From NCBI GenBank assembly GCA_902772685.1, contig CACYBO010000153.1, positions 1-7,272 on the forward strand: DNA of 7,272 nt, in the 5' to 3' direction. Origin of the DNA: an uncultured Eubacteriales bacterium (GTDB lineage Bacteria; Bacillota; Clostridia; Peptostreptococcales; Anaerovoracaceae). This document shows, one piece after another, positions 5,734 to 7,272 of the stretch. Both the position numbers and the translations under genes were made by a program. Below the pieces are notes generated by a model, which was given only the letters and a program-made list of their open reading frames with translations, did no database searches and was not told the DNA's origin. The stretch's first letter is position 1, and every line of letters starts with the position of its first letter.

Positions 5734-5762
5734 TTGCTATGGAATTCCCTAAATGTTATAAT
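5734..5762 (+). promoter_or_regulatory. Strong sigma-A-type promoter of the EF-G-like gene (P2)
   Basis: TTGCTA (5734-5739), a 17-base spacer and a consensus TATAAT (5757-5762) with extended -10 TGT at 5754-5756. The start is expected near 5769, giving a leader of about 54 bases before the ATG at 5823. Confidence 0.85.
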
Positions 5763-5767
5763 GTCTG

Positions 5768-5785
5768 CGTATGCGCGGGCATACG
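5768..5785 (+). promoter_or_regulatory. Perfect hairpin at the predicted 5' end of the P2 transcript
   Basis: CGTATGC (5768-5774) and GCATACG (5779-5785) form a 7-bp perfect stem around the loop GCGG. It coincides with the predicted transcription start (about 5769). It is not followed directly by T residues; the T run at 5800-5806 comes 14 bases later. It looks more like a 5'-end mRNA-stabilising stem or control element than a terminator. Confidence 0.55.
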
Positions 5786-5822
5786 AAAACGAGTAGATAT
5801 TTTTTTAGGGAGGTCTCATTAG

Positions 5823-7272
5823 ATGAAGGGCTATAAAAGCGAAAACATTAGAAACGTCGCGCTGGTAGGACATGGCGGCTCCGGAAAAACTACTTTCCTC
5901 GAAGCTGCGCTTCTGGCGACAGGCGTTATTTCAAGACTTGGTAAAGTCGAAGAAGGTCAGACGGTTTCCGACTACGACAAGATGGAAATCGAAAAGGGCT
6001 ATTCAATCAACTGTGCAGTTGTTCCTGTTGAATACAACAAAGTGAAAATCAACTTCGTTGATACTCCGGGTTCATTCGACTTTGTCGGTGAAGTAAATTC
6101 AGCGCTCAGAGCGGTTGAGGCTGCGGCAATTCTCGTTGATGCAGCATCCGGAATTCAGGTAGGAACAGAAAAAGCGTGGGAGTCATGCAAAGAGTTCTCA
6201 GTACCTAGGTTTTTCCTGATCAACAAGACAGACAAAGAAAACGTTGATATGGATGAACTCGTCGGACAGCTCAAAAGCAAGTTCGGATCATCAGTCGTTA
6301 CGCTCGATGACAGAGAGTCTCTGGAAGAAGAGATTGCGGGAACTGATGAAGAACTCATGGAATACTACTTCGAGAACATGGAACTGACAGACGAACAGTT
6401 TGCAAAGGGTCTGTCAAAGGGTATCGGAACCGGTGATATCGTTCCTGTATTCTCATGCTCATCACTCAAGGGCGACGGAATCGAGGAAGTGCTGCAGCAG
6501 TTCATCGATTTTGTACCAAAGCCAGCAGATCATGAGCCGTACCCTGCTGTTGACGGCAAGGATGAGGAAATTGAGGTTGCAGTAGATGCAGCCGGAAAGC
6601 CGGCAGTACTTGTCTTCAAGACTCTTGCTGATTCATTCCTCGGTAAGATTTCACTTGCTAAGGTGATCAGCGGAACGATCAAGGCAGGACAGACGATCTA
6701 CAACGCAAATTCAGAAAAGGATGAAAAGCTTGGCTCACTGTTCTTCGTAAGAGGAAAGAGTCAGGAAGATGCACCGGAAGTTGTTGCCGGTGATATCGTT
6801 GGCATCGGAAAACTCCAGAACACCAAGACAGGCGATACACTCTGTGAAAAGGCAAATATCATCAAGTTCCCTAAAATTCATTTCCCTTCACCGACTCTGT
6901 ATCAGTGTGTTGAACCTGCTAAGAGCGGCGATGACGAGAAGATGGGCACAGGCCTGAAGAGACTGATGGAAGAAGATCCTTCATTCGTTCTTGAAAACAA
7001 CATTGAAACGCACCAGACACTCATTGGAGGTCAGGGTGATATTCAGCTCAACATCATGAAGGACAAACTTAAGGATAAGTTCGGCGTTGATGTAAATACA
7101 GTACCGCAGAAGATCGCTTACAGAGAGACGATCAAGGGCACATCCGATGTTCAGGGTAAGCACAAGAAGCAGACCGGCGGTGCAGGACAGTATGGTGATG
7201 TTTGGATCAGATTCTCACCTTCAGAAGAAGAGTTTGAGTTCGGCGAAGAACTGTTTGGCGGTTCCGTACCGA
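5823..7272 (+). CDS. EF-G-like translational GTPase (FusA2 type), 3' end outside the window
   Basis: The first 483 residues are present; the family is usually about 650-700. The start is certain: GGGAGG lies 9 bases upstream and TAG directly precedes the ATG in frame. The GTPase domain has a P loop (GHGGSGKTT, 16-24), DTPGSFDF (80-87) and NKTD (134-137); FSCSSLKG (210-217) fits G5. Domain II follows (about 259-342, PAVLVFKTLADSFLGKISL), then domain III (about 355-430) and the start of domain IV (from about 433), including GKHKKQTGGAGQYGDVW. Domain II and the KAWE and TDEELMEYYF segments resemble clostridial FusA2-type paralogues rather than housekeeping EF-G. Three oddities stand out. DTPGH is DTPGS, losing the catalytic His. 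Switch I reads EKGYSIN instead of the usual RGITI. Residues 160-172 replace the G' subdomain of some 50 or more residues. EF-G drives ribosomal translocation or recycling; the role of this variant is unknown. It has its own promoter and leader. Confidence 0.92.
   Translation, partial: MKGYKSENIRNVALVGHGGSGKTTFLEAALLATGVISRLGKVEEGQTVSDYDKMEIEKGYSINCAVVPVEYNKVKINFVDTPGSFDFVGEVNSALRAVEAAAILVDAASGIQVGTEKAWESCKEFSVPRFFLINKTDKENVDMDELVGQLKSKFGSSVVTLDDRESLEEEIAGTDEELMEYYFENMELTDEQFAKGLSKGIGTGDIVPVFSCSSLKGDGIEEVLQQFIDFVPKPADHEPYPAVDGKDEEIEVAVDAAGKPAVLVFKTLADSFLGKISLAKVISGTIKAGQTIYNANSEKDEKLGSLFFVRGKSQEDAPEVVAGDIVGIGKLQNTKTGDTLCEKANIIKFPKIHFPSPTLYQCVEPAKSGDDEKMGTGLKRLMEEDPSFVLENNIETHQTLIGGQGDIQLNIMKDKLKDKFGVDVNTVPQKIAYRETIKGTSDVQGKHKKQTGGAGQYGDVWIRFSPSEEEFEFGEELFGGSVP

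Noticed and set aside
5739..5822. A 27-codon open frame ending in TAG directly before the EF-G-like ATG.
   Set aside because: It has no Shine-Dalgarno, overlaps the P2 promoter, and its ATG lies upstream of the predicted transcription start. It is probably chance.

Overview
The window looks like chromosomal DNA of an anaerobic Gram-positive bacterium of the Bacillota, most likely class Clostridia. The grounds are AGGAGG-type Shine-Dalgarno sites, sigma-A promoters with extended -10 elements, compact hairpin terminators, an RNase M5 gene, a DUF819/YjcL-type carrier, and a secreted protein with the lysine-rich beta-repeat plus fibronectin type III layout common in gut and oral Clostridia. Base composition is near 50% GC. 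I cannot place it more precisely. All recognised genes are on the + strand. I see no tRNA, rRNA, CRISPR array, insertion sequence or phage gene.

Layout. (1) 1-1527: the 3' end of hemB (porphobilinogen synthase) overlaps by one base (TAATG) a DUF819-family membrane carrier gene. (2) 1572-2567: a secreted protein with an acidic N-terminal half and a basic FnIII C-terminus, closed by two tandem terminators (2579-2642). (3) 2751-4493: a membrane-anchored extracellular metallophosphoesterase, then rnmV (RNase M5) 12 bases later, closed by a terminator at 4514-4538. (4) 4638-5528: an unrecognised, mainly helical 296-residue protein with its own good promoter and a TTG start. (5) 5529-5822: a 294-base gap full of regulatory signals: a strong promoter directly followed by a terminator, a five-codon mini-ORF with a near-perfect Shine-Dalgarno, an imperfect dyad, and a second strong promoter whose transcript should begin with a perfect hairpin. 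(6) 5823 to the right edge: an EF-G-like GTPase of the FusA2 type, cut by the window end.

How the genes relate. hemB and the DUF819 gene are probably translated together. The phosphoesterase and rnmV are probably co-transcribed but have no obvious functional link. The most unusual gene is the EF-G paralogue: it lacks nearly all of the G' subdomain, has Ser where translational GTPases carry the catalytic His (DTPGS for DTPGH), and has an altered switch I. Its upstream region resembles an attenuation-type control region, although the second promoter would bypass it. No defence or mobile system is visible. The best candidates for something undescribed are this EF-G variant with its leader, and the unknown protein upstream of it.
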